Below, piece after piece: positions 26,707 to 33,500 of a stretch of DNA of 64,000 nt (within the stretch, counting starts at the first letter, position 1; each line of letters starts with the position of its first letter). Location: positions 62,001 to 126,000 of the forward strand of contig NZ_BOMI01000037.1 in the NCBI RefSeq assembly GCF_016862115.1. The letters run 5' to 3'. The notes beneath the pieces are model-generated. The model was not told the origin of the DNA, made no database searches, and saw only the letters and a list, made by a program, of their open reading frames with translations. The DNA is from Paractinoplanes deccanensis (GTDB lineage: Bacteria > Actinomycetota > Actinomycetes > Mycobacteriales > Micromonosporaceae). The position numbers and the translations under genes are program-made.

Positions 26707-27240
26707 ATGTCGATCACGACCCGCCGGGCCGAGAAATCGGACGCCGAACAGCTGCACGACCTGGCCGACCGGACATTCAAGCTGGCCTGTCCGCCCGGCA
26801 CGAAGCCGGAGGACATCGCGGCGTTCGTGGCCACGAACCTGTCCGCCGACAGCTTCCGGAAGTACCTGGAGGACCCGGACCGGATCATCCTGCTGGTGGC
26901 GTCCGGCGGCGTGCCGATCGGCTATTCGATGCTGGTCAGCGGCCCGATCGAGAACGACGACGTCGCGGCCGTGGTGGACGAGAAGGTCAGCATCGAGCTG
27001 TCGAAGTTCTATCTGCTCGAGGAGAGCCACGGCTCCGGCGCGGCCGCCGCCCTGATGACCGCGACCCTGGCCGAGGCCGCCGCGACGGGCGCCGAGTTCT
27101 GCTGGCTGGGGGTCAACCAGAGGAACGAGCGAGCCGCCAAGTTCTACGCCAAGCACGGCTTCGAGGTGATCGGCGTGAAGCGCTTCCTGGTGGGCGCCGA
27201 GTGGCACGACGACTACATCCGCCGCCGCCCTCTCCCCTGA
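26707..27240 (+). CDS. GNAT-family N-acetyltransferase
   Basis: A 177-residue acetyltransferase. The start ITTRRAEKSDAEQLHDLADRTF is typical, motif A with acetyl-CoA-binding loop is FYLLEESHGSGAAAALMTATL (about 100-120), and motif B is CWLGVNQRNERAAKFYAKHGFEVIG (about 136-160). The C-terminus ends in a Trp/His strand (VGAEWHDDYIRRRP). The substrate is unknown. Only 40 bp separate it from the divergent hexosaminidase gene, so both promoters overlap and transcripts are probably leaderless or nearly so. Confidence 0.9.
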   Translation: MSITTRRAEKSDAEQLHDLADRTFKLACPPGTKPEDIAAFVATNLSADSFRKYLEDPDRIILLVASGGVPIGYSMLVSGPIENDDVAAVVDEKVSIELSKFYLLEESHGSGAAAALMTATLAEAAATGAEFCWLGVNQRNERAAKFYAKHGFEVIGVKRFLVGAEWHDDYIRRRPLP

Positions 27241-27315
27241 GAGAGGCGAGAGCCGACATATCGCTTATGTCCAGTGCGGCAAGGTCCTGCCACCCGGTCG
27301 ACCGAGACTGATGCG

Positions 27316-27397
27316 GCCGAGCCGGTAGGGCCGAGCCGGTCGTGCCGAGCCGGTCGTGCCGAGCTGGCGGGCCGAGCCGGTGGGGCCGAGCTGGATC
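27316..27397. repeat. 14 bp tandem repeats after the SGNH hydrolase gene
   Basis: Six units of 13-14 bp (GCCGAGCCGGTCGT consensus) lie directly downstream of the leftward SGNH gene and touch its stop codon. They fill the space toward the convergent GNAT gene. The unit has no stop codon, unlike the arrays at 19.9 and 28.3 kb. Confidence 0.85.
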
Positions 27398-28151
27398 AAG
27401 CGGGGACGATGTCTGTCCACGTTGTGTATTTGCCGGTGCGGTTGTCGCCCGAGGAGCGGCCCCGCAGGCGGCGGTTGATCCACGGGAGGACGTGTTCGCG
27501 GTAGTAGCGGGCCTCGGCCAGGACCCGGCGCGACTCGGCGGGGCCGGGGTCGATCACGTGGGCCTCGGTGGAGTGGCCCAGGGCGGTCAGGACCAGGCCG
27601 GCCACGCGGCGGTGGCCGGCGGCGTTGAGATGGAGGCGGTCGGCGGACCAGTAGCCGGCGCGGCGGATCTCCCTGTCGTGGAAGACGTCGACGAAGGTGA
27701 TGTCGTAGCGCGGCACGAACCGGGCGACCGCGTCGGTCAGCAGCTCGCCGCGGCGGCGCATGGTGGAGCCGAACGGGAGCCGGTCGGACGGGTCGGCGCC
27801 GCTGAGCAGGACCACGCGCACGCCCGCCTCGAGGCAGCGCTGGACGGCCCGCTCGGTCATCGCGGCCAGGCGGTTCATGTCGCCGCCGGGGCGCATCATG
27901 TCGTTGCCGCCGCCGTTGAGCGACAGCAGCGTGGGCGGCGGCGACAGCGCGAGCGCCGCGTCGAGCTGCTCGGTCACGATCGGCTCGAGCAGGCGCCCGC
28001 GGATGGCGAAGTTCGCGTATTGGATCGGCTCGCCCTCGGCAGCGGCCAGCCCGGCGGCGACCAGATCGGCCCAGCCCCGCTCGGACCCGTCCGGCAACCC
28101 GTCACCGAGCCCCTCGGTGAAGCTGTCCCCGATCGCCACGTAGCGCGTCAC
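27396..28151 (-). CDS. SGNH/GDSL hydrolase
   Basis: A 251-residue esterase/lipase-like protein with GTG start at 28149-28151, preceded by GGGAGG at 7 bp. Block I is YVAIGDSFTEG with the catalytic Ser at residue 10. The Gly of block II is in NFAIRGRL, block III is LNGGGNDMM, and block V is DRLHLNAAGH with catalytic Asp and His. No signal peptide is seen, so it is likely intracellular. The substrate is unknown; such enzymes deacylate carbohydrates, lipids or secondary metabolites. Confidence 0.9.
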   Translation of the reverse strand: MTRYVAIGDSFTEGLGDGLPDGSERGWADLVAAGLAAAEGEPIQYANFAIRGRLLEPIVTEQLDAALALSPPPTLLSLNGGGNDMMRPGGDMNRLAAMTERAVQRCLEAGVRVVLLSGADPSDRLPFGSTMRRRGELLTDAVARFVPRYDITFVDVFHDREIRRAGYWSADRLHLNAAGHRRVAGLVLTALGHSTEAHVIDPGPAESRRVLAEARYYREHVLPWINRRLRGRSSGDNRTGKYTTWTDIVPA

Positions 28152-28301
28152 GCCGAACCTCCCGCATCGCCCCGCCTTGATCAACCGAGGCACCCCGGCC
28201 GAGGCTATCGGACCTGCCCGGCGCAACTAACACCGATAGCCGAACCGCACCGAGCCGACGCCCGGACCCACCTCGCGGCGGCCCTCGGTGGCGGGGGCGC
28301 G

Positions 28302-28551
28302 CTCACACGACCGGCACTCACACGACCGGCACTCACCCGACCAGCGCTCACGCGACCGGCACTCATCCGACCGGCGCTCACCCCCGACCGGCACTCACCC
28401 GACCGGCACTCACCCGACCGGCGCTCACCCCCGACCAGCGCTCACCCGACCGGCACTCATCCGACCGGCGCTCACGCCCCGACCAGCGCTCACCCCACCA
28501 GCGCTCACCCCACCAGCGCTCACCCTCACACCAGCGCTCACCCCACCAGCG
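28302..28551. repeat. 16-unit, mostly 15 bp array carrying the LLM gene's stop codon
   Basis: Sixteen units with consensus CTCACCCGACCGGCG (15 bp; four units are 17-18 bp) run from 28302 to 28551. The last unit codes for the final residues and TGA stop of the leftward LLM gene. On the minus strand every unit reads ...GGTGAGCGC and so repeats the TGA, in the same frame through the 15 bp copies. The array reaches to within 150 bp of the next gene's start. Confidence 0.93.
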
Positions 28552-29374
28552 GGCGCACCTCCTCGGCGACCCAGCGGCAGTACTCGGCCGGGTCGTCCTC
28601 GGGCAGGGGCTGGAGGATGACCTTGGTGGCGCCGGCGGCCGCGAACGACGCCACGCCCTCGGCTATCTCGGTGGGGCTGCCCGAGAGGCCGGTGAACGAG
28701 TGCTTGTATTTCTCCTGCCACGCGATCAAGCGGTGGGCGGAGTCGCCCGGCAGCGCCGGCACGAAGACGACGAGCTCGTGCGGGCCGGGCGCGGCGATCA
28801 GGTCGCGGGCCGCCGCCACCTCGGCCGGCGACGTGCCGCCCGCGAGGACGGTGGCGTCTCCGACCTGGCCGGCGAGGGCCAAGGTCTTGGGGCCGCCGGC
28901 CGCCACATAGAGAGCGGGTGGCGACGGCGGGGGCCAGTCGAGGCGTACGGCGTCGAGCTGGACGTAGCGGCCCGAGACGGTCACCTCCTCGCCGTGCAGC
29001 AGGGCCCGCAGCGCGGTCGCATGCTCGCGCAGGAGCGTGAGGGGCGACGCGGCGCGCGCGCCGACCTGGGCCATCCACTCCTGCACCCCGTGGCCGATGC
29101 CGGGCAGCACGCGGTCGCCGAACATGCGACTGAGCGTGGCGACCTCCATGGCGGTGGCCGCGACGTTGCGGAACGGGACCGGCATGATGCCGATGCCGAC
29201 GCGCAGCCGCTCGGTGAAGGCGAGAGCGGCGGCCGACGCGGACACGCCGCCGTTGAGGAAGCAGTCCTCCCACAACCACAGCTCGTCGAGGCCGGCCCGG
29301 TCGGCGGCCCGCGCCACGTCGCGCAGCTCCTCGGGCGGGTGTTGCGGCAGGTAGATCGCACCAAGCGTCGTCAT
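28538..29374 (-). CDS. LLM-class F420-dependent oxidoreductase
   Basis: A 278-residue luciferase-like monooxygenase-family protein starting at ATG 29372-29374. Landmarks are LGAIYLPQHPPEELRDVARAADRAGLDELWLWEDCFLNGG at the N-terminus, LRVGIGIMPVPFRNVAATAMEVATLSRMFGDRVLPGIGHG (cofactor-binding region), LYVAAGGPKTLALAGQVGD and GSPTEIAEGVASFAAAGATKVIL. Actinobacterial members with this pattern use the deazaflavin F420. The substrate is unknown. The DNA of its last codons is the founder-like end of the 15 bp repeat array. Confidence 0.88.
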   Translation of the reverse strand: MTTLGAIYLPQHPPEELRDVARAADRAGLDELWLWEDCFLNGGVSASAAALAFTERLRVGIGIMPVPFRNVAATAMEVATLSRMFGDRVLPGIGHGVQEWMAQVGARAASPLTLLREHATALRALLHGEEVTVSGRYVQLDAVRLDWPPPSPPALYVAAGGPKTLALAGQVGDATVLAGGTSPAEVAAARDLIAAPGPHELVVFVPALPGDSAHRLIAWQEKYKHSFTGLSGSPTEIAEGVASFAAAGATKVILQPLPEDDPAEYCRWVAEEVRPLVG

Positions 29375-29420
29375 GGGGAGATGATGCACCGGCCCTCCGA
29401 CATTTCCGCGGAATAAATAA

Positions 29421-29444
29421 GCCAAAGTTTATATAAGCTTTGCC
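29421..29444. promoter_or_regulatory. AT-rich near-palindrome upstream of the LLM gene
   Basis: A 24 bp imperfect palindrome with core AAAGTTTATATAAGCTTT (29424-29441) lies about 50 bp upstream of the LLM start. AT-rich DNA is rare here, so a regulator site or promoter is likely. A second AT-rich word, GGAATAAATAAG, is just beside it. Confidence 0.5.
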
Positions 29445-29487
29445 TTATACGACACCGGAAAATGTCGGGGGCTCCCGATAGCTTCCT

Positions 29488-30474
29488 TCACGCGGATCGG
29501 CGCCACGGGGGCGCCGATCCGTCCACAACGGAGCCCGCGATCATCGCCTCGCCCGCACGGCGCAGGTGATCTCGCAGCTCAGGAGGTGACTCGACAGTGA
29601 ACGGCGCACCCATCACCCCCAGCACCATCACCGGCCACGCGAGGTCGTCCACGTTCATCCGCAGACGGCAGCCGGGCGCGAGCTCCTCCACGGTGCCGTA
29701 GTTGCCGACCGTTGCCCGCACCTGCTCCGCGGGGGCGTCGACGAGCACCGAGACCTCGTAGCGCAGCGGCATGGTCTTCATCCGCGAGCGCAGCCACTCG
29801 TTGTAGTCGCCGCCGGGGATGTCGCGGGGGCGGAAGCGTGCGCCGGTCAGGGCCGGGGATGTCAGGCGGTCGACGCGGAAGCTGCGCCAGTCGCCGCGGT
29901 CGAGGTCCCAGGCGACCAGATACCAGCGGCGGCCCAGCGGCACCAGGCGGTGCGGCTCGACGTGCCGTGTGGTCGGGTCGCCCTCGCGGGGGTGGTAGTC
30001 GAACCTCAGCCGCTCCTCGCCCCGGCAGGCCATCGCCAGCGTGGTGAGGACCGTCGCGTCCAGGGTGGGGCCGCCGCCCAGCGTCCCGGGTGCGGTGACC
30101 GCCCGCAACGCGTCGATGCGGCGCCGCAAGCGGGGAGGCAGGAGCTGGATGACCTTCGCCAGCGCCCGTACCGACGTCTCCTCGAAGCCCGAGGCGGCTC
30201 CGGCCGCCGCCGTTCGCAGGGAGACCGCTATGGCCACTGCCTCGTCGTCGTCGAGCAGCAGCGGCGGGACCGCCGCGCCCGCTTGCAGTTGATAGCCACC
30301 GGCCACGCCGCGCGACGCGTCGACCGGATAGCCGAGCTCGCGCAGCCGGTCGACGTCGCGGCGCAGGGTCCGCGGGCTCACCTCGAGCCGGCCCGCCAGC
30401 TCGGCGCCCGGCCAGTAGCGATGGGTCTGGAGCAGCGACAGCAGCCGCAGCATTCGGGCGCTCGTGTTGGCCAT
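29488..30474 (-). CDS. YafY-type WYL regulator
   Basis: A 328-residue regulator starting at ATG 30472-30474. The HTH_11 region reads SARMLRLLSLLQTHRYWPGAELAGRLEVSPRTLRRDVDRLRELG and is followed by GGYQL. A WYL domain (about 150-225, RLRFDYHPREG...RHVEPHRLVPLGRRWYLVAWDLDRGDWRSFRVDRL) and a C-terminal WCX-like part follow. It is divergent from the ABC exporter operon, and an inverted repeat sits in the 62 bp gap, so it probably regulates the exporter. Confidence 0.9.
   Translation of the reverse strand: MANTSARMLRLLSLLQTHRYWPGAELAGRLEVSPRTLRRDVDRLRELGYPVDASRGVAGGYQLQAGAAVPPLLLDDDEAVAIAVSLRTAAAGAASGFEETSVRALAKVIQLLPPRLRRRIDALRAVTAPGTLGGGPTLDATVLTTLAMACRGEERLRFDYHPREGDPTTRHVEPHRLVPLGRRWYLVAWDLDRGDWRSFRVDRLTSPALTGARFRPRDIPGGDYNEWLRSRMKTMPLRYEVSVLVDAPAEQVRATVGNYGTVEELAPGCRLRMNVDDLAWPVMVLGVMGAPFTVESPPELRDHLRRAGEAMIAGSVVDGSAPPWRRSA
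29493..29521 (-). terminator. Hairpin inside the last codons of the WYL gene
   Basis: A perfect 12 bp stem CGGATCGGCGCC / GGCGCCGATCCG with loop ACGGG overlaps the gene's final ten codons. No T-tract follows. It may act as a terminator or protect the 3' end. Confidence 0.55.
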
Positions 30475-30493
30475 GGATCCAGACTCCCCAGCA

Positions 30494-30526
30494 TTGCGGT
30501 CAAAAACTGGCCGCAACCGATTCTAG
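30494..30526. promoter_or_regulatory. Operator and promoter for the ABC exporter operon
   Basis: An inverted repeat TTGCGG (30494-30499) - 11 bp - CCGCAA (30511-30516) is followed by TTCTAG (30521-30526), which resembles a -10 box 10 bases before the ATG at 30537. A transcript from it would be leaderless. It is the natural binding site for the divergent WYL regulator. Confidence 0.6.
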
Positions 30527-30536
30527 GTTCGGTCAC

Positions 30537-31487
30537 ATGATTGAGACACGAGGGCTGACAAAGCATTTCAAGGACGTGCGGGCCGTCGACGGCATCGACG
30601 TCACCGTCCGGGCGGGCGAGCTCGTCGCGCTCCTCGGCCCCAACGGCGCCGGCAAGTCCACCACCCTGCGGATGCTCACCACGCTCATCCCGCCGACCTC
30701 GGGCACCGCGACGGTCGCCGGCTTCGACGTCGTGCGCCGCCAGCGCGAGGTGCGGCTGCGGATCGGCTACATCGGCCAGGGCAACGGCGCGGGGCACAGC
30801 CAGCGCGGGCGCGACGAGCTGATCAGCCAGGGCCGGGCGTACGGGATGAGCGTGCGGGACGCGCGCGCCCGCGCCGCCGAGCTGATCGAGTCGCTGGGGC
30901 TGGCCGAGGTCGCCGACCGCCGGGTCTCGTCACTCTCGGGCGGCCAGCGGCGCCGGCTGGACATCGCGATGGGTCTCATCCACGCCCCCGAGCTGCTCTT
31001 CCTCGACGAGCCGTCGACCGGTCTCGACCCGCAGAACAGGGCCAACCTCCAGGAGCACATCCTCGCCCTGCGCGCCCGGCACGAGACGACGATCGTGCTG
31101 ACGACCCACTACCTGGACGAGGCCGACTCGATGGCCGAGCGGGTCATCGTGATCGACCACGGCCGGATCATCGCGGACGACACTCCCCAGCGGCTCAAGG
31201 ACGAGCACGTCGGCGACCGGATCCTGCTCGGCTTCGACGCCGAGACCGACGCCGCGGGCGCGGCCGGCGTGCTGCGCGCCGAGCGTCAGGGCAAGCAGGT
31301 GCTGCTCCACCTGCCGGACGCTCCTCGCCGGGCGCCCGTGGTCCTCGAGGATCTGCGCGCCGCCGGATACCCGGCCGCCGAGATCGAGGTCACCCGGCCG
31401 ACGCTCGACGACGTCTTCCTGCACCTGACCGGGCGCAGCCTCCGCGAGGGCGGCGCCGCCACCGACAAAGAGCTCGTGGAGGTCTGA
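30537..31487 (+). CDS. ABC transporter ATP-binding protein (DrrA type)
   Basis: A 316-residue ATPase of the daunorubicin-resistance DrrA group, energising drug or lipid export. Walker A is GPNGAGKST (about 34-42), the Q-loop is GYIGQGNGAG, the signature is LSGGQRRRLDIAM, Walker B is LLFLDEPSTGLDP and the switch His is in LTTHYLDEAD. The C-terminal DrrA-type extension (RPTLDDVFLHLTGRSL) is present. It is 3 bp from the permease gene and divergent from a WYL regulator. Confidence 0.95.
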   Translation: MIETRGLTKHFKDVRAVDGIDVTVRAGELVALLGPNGAGKSTTLRMLTTLIPPTSGTATVAGFDVVRRQREVRLRIGYIGQGNGAGHSQRGRDELISQGRAYGMSVRDARARAAELIESLGLAEVADRRVSSLSGGQRRRLDIAMGLIHAPELLFLDEPSTGLDPQNRANLQEHILALRARHETTIVLTTHYLDEADSMAERVIVIDHGRIIADDTPQRLKDEHVGDRILLGFDAETDAAGAAGVLRAERQGKQVLLHLPDAPRRAPVVLEDLRAAGYPAAEIEVTRPTLDDVFLHLTGRSLREGGAATDKELVEV

Positions 31488-31490
31488 GCC

Positions 31491-32234
31491 ATGACCACGC
31501 TGATCGCCGACACCACGACCGTGTTCAGCCGCGAGCTGCGCCCGCTGCTCCGCGACCCGTTCACGATCATCTTTTCGATGGTGCAGCCGCTGGTCTTCCT
31601 GGCGCTGTTCACCCCGCTGCTGCCGGACGAGGGCGGCAACGCGCTCCAGTGGTTCGTGCCCGGCATCATCGTCATGTCCTGCCTGTTCGCGTGCTCGATG
31701 ACCGGCTCCAACCTGCTCTTCGAGATCCAGACCGGCTCGCACGAGCGGATGCTGGTCACCCCCCTGCGGCGGCCCGCGCTGCTGATCGGCCGGGCGCTCA
31801 AGGAGATCGTCCCGATGTTCGCCCAGGCCGCGCTCATCGTGGTGGTCTGCCTGCCGTTCGGGTTCCGGTTCGACCCGCTCGGCGCGGTGATCGGGCTGGC
31901 CATCCTGGCCGCCTTCTGCGTCGGGCTGGGCGCTCTCTCGTACACCCTGGCCCTGGCCTCCAAGAATCAGGAGTGGCTGTTCTGGACCGTGCAGCAGACA
32001 CTGCTCTTCCCGCTGTTGCTGCTCGCCGGGGTGCTGCTGCCGATCGAGAACGGGCCCGGGTGGCTGCGCGCGCTGGCGGCCGGCAACCCGCTGAGCTACG
32101 TGGTCGACGCGGAGCGCGCCCTGTTCAACGGCGACATCTGGGCCTCGACCACCCTCGGCGGCGTGATCGCCGCGGCGGTGGTCGCCGTGATCGGGCTCCT
32201 GGTGGGCGTACGAGCGATGCGCCGGTCCGACTAA
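31491..32234 (+). CDS. ABC-2 type permease (DrrB type)
   Basis: A 247-residue permease with six predicted membrane segments (about 25-45, 52-72, 103-125, 132-155, 162-180, 218-240). It carries the ABC-2 transporter signature (ARRPALLIGRALKEIVPM-like coupling region, and GNPLSYVVDAERALF near the C-terminus). It forms an exporter with the upstream ATPase. The substrate is unknown; drugs, siderophores or lipids are typical. Confidence 0.93.
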   Translation: MTTLIADTTTVFSRELRPLLRDPFTIIFSMVQPLVFLALFTPLLPDEGGNALQWFVPGIIVMSCLFACSMTGSNLLFEIQTGSHERMLVTPLRRPALLIGRALKEIVPMFAQAALIVVVCLPFGFRFDPLGAVIGLAILAAFCVGLGALSYTLALASKNQEWLFWTVQQTLLFPLLLLAGVLLPIENGPGWLRALAAGNPLSYVVDAERALFNGDIWASTTLGGVIAAAVVAVIGLLVGVRAMRRSD

Positions 32235-32275
32235 CGTCGTGCCGCAGGTGCGGCGGAGCGACAAGGGGACGGCAG

Positions 32276-33364
32276 ATGTTCCGATGGCGGCGGCGCGGGC
32301 GCAACCCGGTCGCGGAGATTCTTCCGAGAGCGCTCGGACGGTTGATCGAGGGCCTCAACCCTCGCCCGGAGACACCGCGGCCGCGCCACCACAATCCGGA
32401 CGCCGTCGTCGATTGCGCGGTCTATGCCGCGGGGGTGCGCAAACCGGGCGCGGTGGATTTCAACAGCGCCCGCATTCCCCGGGGCGGCTTCCTCTGGCTC
32501 GGCCTCCACGAGCCGGACCGGGCCACCATGCGCGCCGTGGCCAAGGCGTTCGGCCTGCACGAGCTGGTCGTCGAGCAGACCGTGGAGCGCGGGCACCGGC
32601 CGGGCGTCGAGGTGATCGGCGAGGTGACCCGGCTGGTGCTGCGCACCGCCCGCTACGTCGAGCACGAGGAGCTGACGGCGACCTCCGAGGTGATCGACAC
32701 GGGCGACATCACGCTGCTGATCGGCCCCTCGTTCGTGATCTCGGTGCGGCACGGCGCCCCGGGGGCGCTCTGGTCCGTGCGAAAAGAGGCCGAGAAGCGT
32801 CCCGGCCTGCTGCGGCACGGGCCCTGGGCGGTGGCGTACGCCATCGCGAACCGGATGGTCGACGACTACCTGGCCGTCTCCGCCGCCGTCGAGCACGACC
32901 TGGAGCACCTCGAGGAGGAGACCTTCGAGGCCAGCCGGTCCGCCGAGGTGGCGCACTTCTACCAGCTCAAACGCGAGATGGTCGAGCTGCGCCGGGCGGT
33001 GCTGCCGTTGCAGGAGCCGCTGACCATGATCACCCCACCGGCGGCGCTCCAGCCCTACTTCGTCGACGTGCGCGGCCGGCTGGCCCGGGCCGCCGACCGG
33101 ATCAACGGCTTCGACAACCTGATCGACTCGGTGCTCCAGGCCCGGCTCACCCAGGTCACCATGGCCCAGAACGACGACATGCGGATGATCGCGGCGTGGG
33201 CCGCCATCGCGGCCGTGCCGACGGTGGGCGCCGGGATATACGGGATGAACTTCGCGAAAATGCCCGGACTCGACTCCCCGTACGGCTTCAGCCTCACCAT
33301 CGCGGTGATCGCGGTGATCTGCGCCGGGCTCTACTGGCGCTTCAAACGGGCGGGGTGGCTGTGA
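32276..33364 (+). CDS. CorA-family divalent cation transporter
   Basis: A 362-residue CorA-like Mg2+/Co2+ channel. A cytoplasmic alpha/beta domain with a long stalk helix (about 150-295, including EHDLEHLEEETFEASRSAEVAHFYQLKREMVELRRAVLP) leads to two C-terminal membrane helices (about 300-320 and 335-355). The loop between them carries the YGMNF selectivity motif. The ATG follows AAGGGGACGGC. It lies 41 bp after the permease gene and could share its transcript, though it functions alone. Confidence 0.92.
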   Translation: MFRWRRRGRNPVAEILPRALGRLIEGLNPRPETPRPRHHNPDAVVDCAVYAAGVRKPGAVDFNSARIPRGGFLWLGLHEPDRATMRAVAKAFGLHELVVEQTVERGHRPGVEVIGEVTRLVLRTARYVEHEELTATSEVIDTGDITLLIGPSFVISVRHGAPGALWSVRKEAEKRPGLLRHGPWAVAYAIANRMVDDYLAVSAAVEHDLEHLEEETFEASRSAEVAHFYQLKREMVELRRAVLPLQEPLTMITPPAALQPYFVDVRGRLARAADRINGFDNLIDSVLQARLTQVTMAQNDDMRMIAAWAAIAAVPTVGAGIYGMNFAKMPGLDSPYGFSLTIAVIAVICAGLYWRFKRAGWL

Positions 33365-33500
33365 GGCCCGAAAGATCCCCGGGGCCGCCCGAAAGGATCA
33401 TCGTCTACAACGGACAGTACGGGTAATTCGGGTCACTCGCCCGTAGCCGCCCCAACCGGTGCGTAGCTATCTTCGTACCGTCGTACTCCGGGGAGGCTGT

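Noticed and set aside
26667..26888. N-terminal extension of the hexosaminidase
   Set aside because: It would cover the divergent GNAT start and the shared promoter, and does not look like GH20.
28302..28551. Repeat array that could look like CRISPR
   Set aside because: Units are 15-18 bp, contiguous, with no unique spacers and no cas genes.
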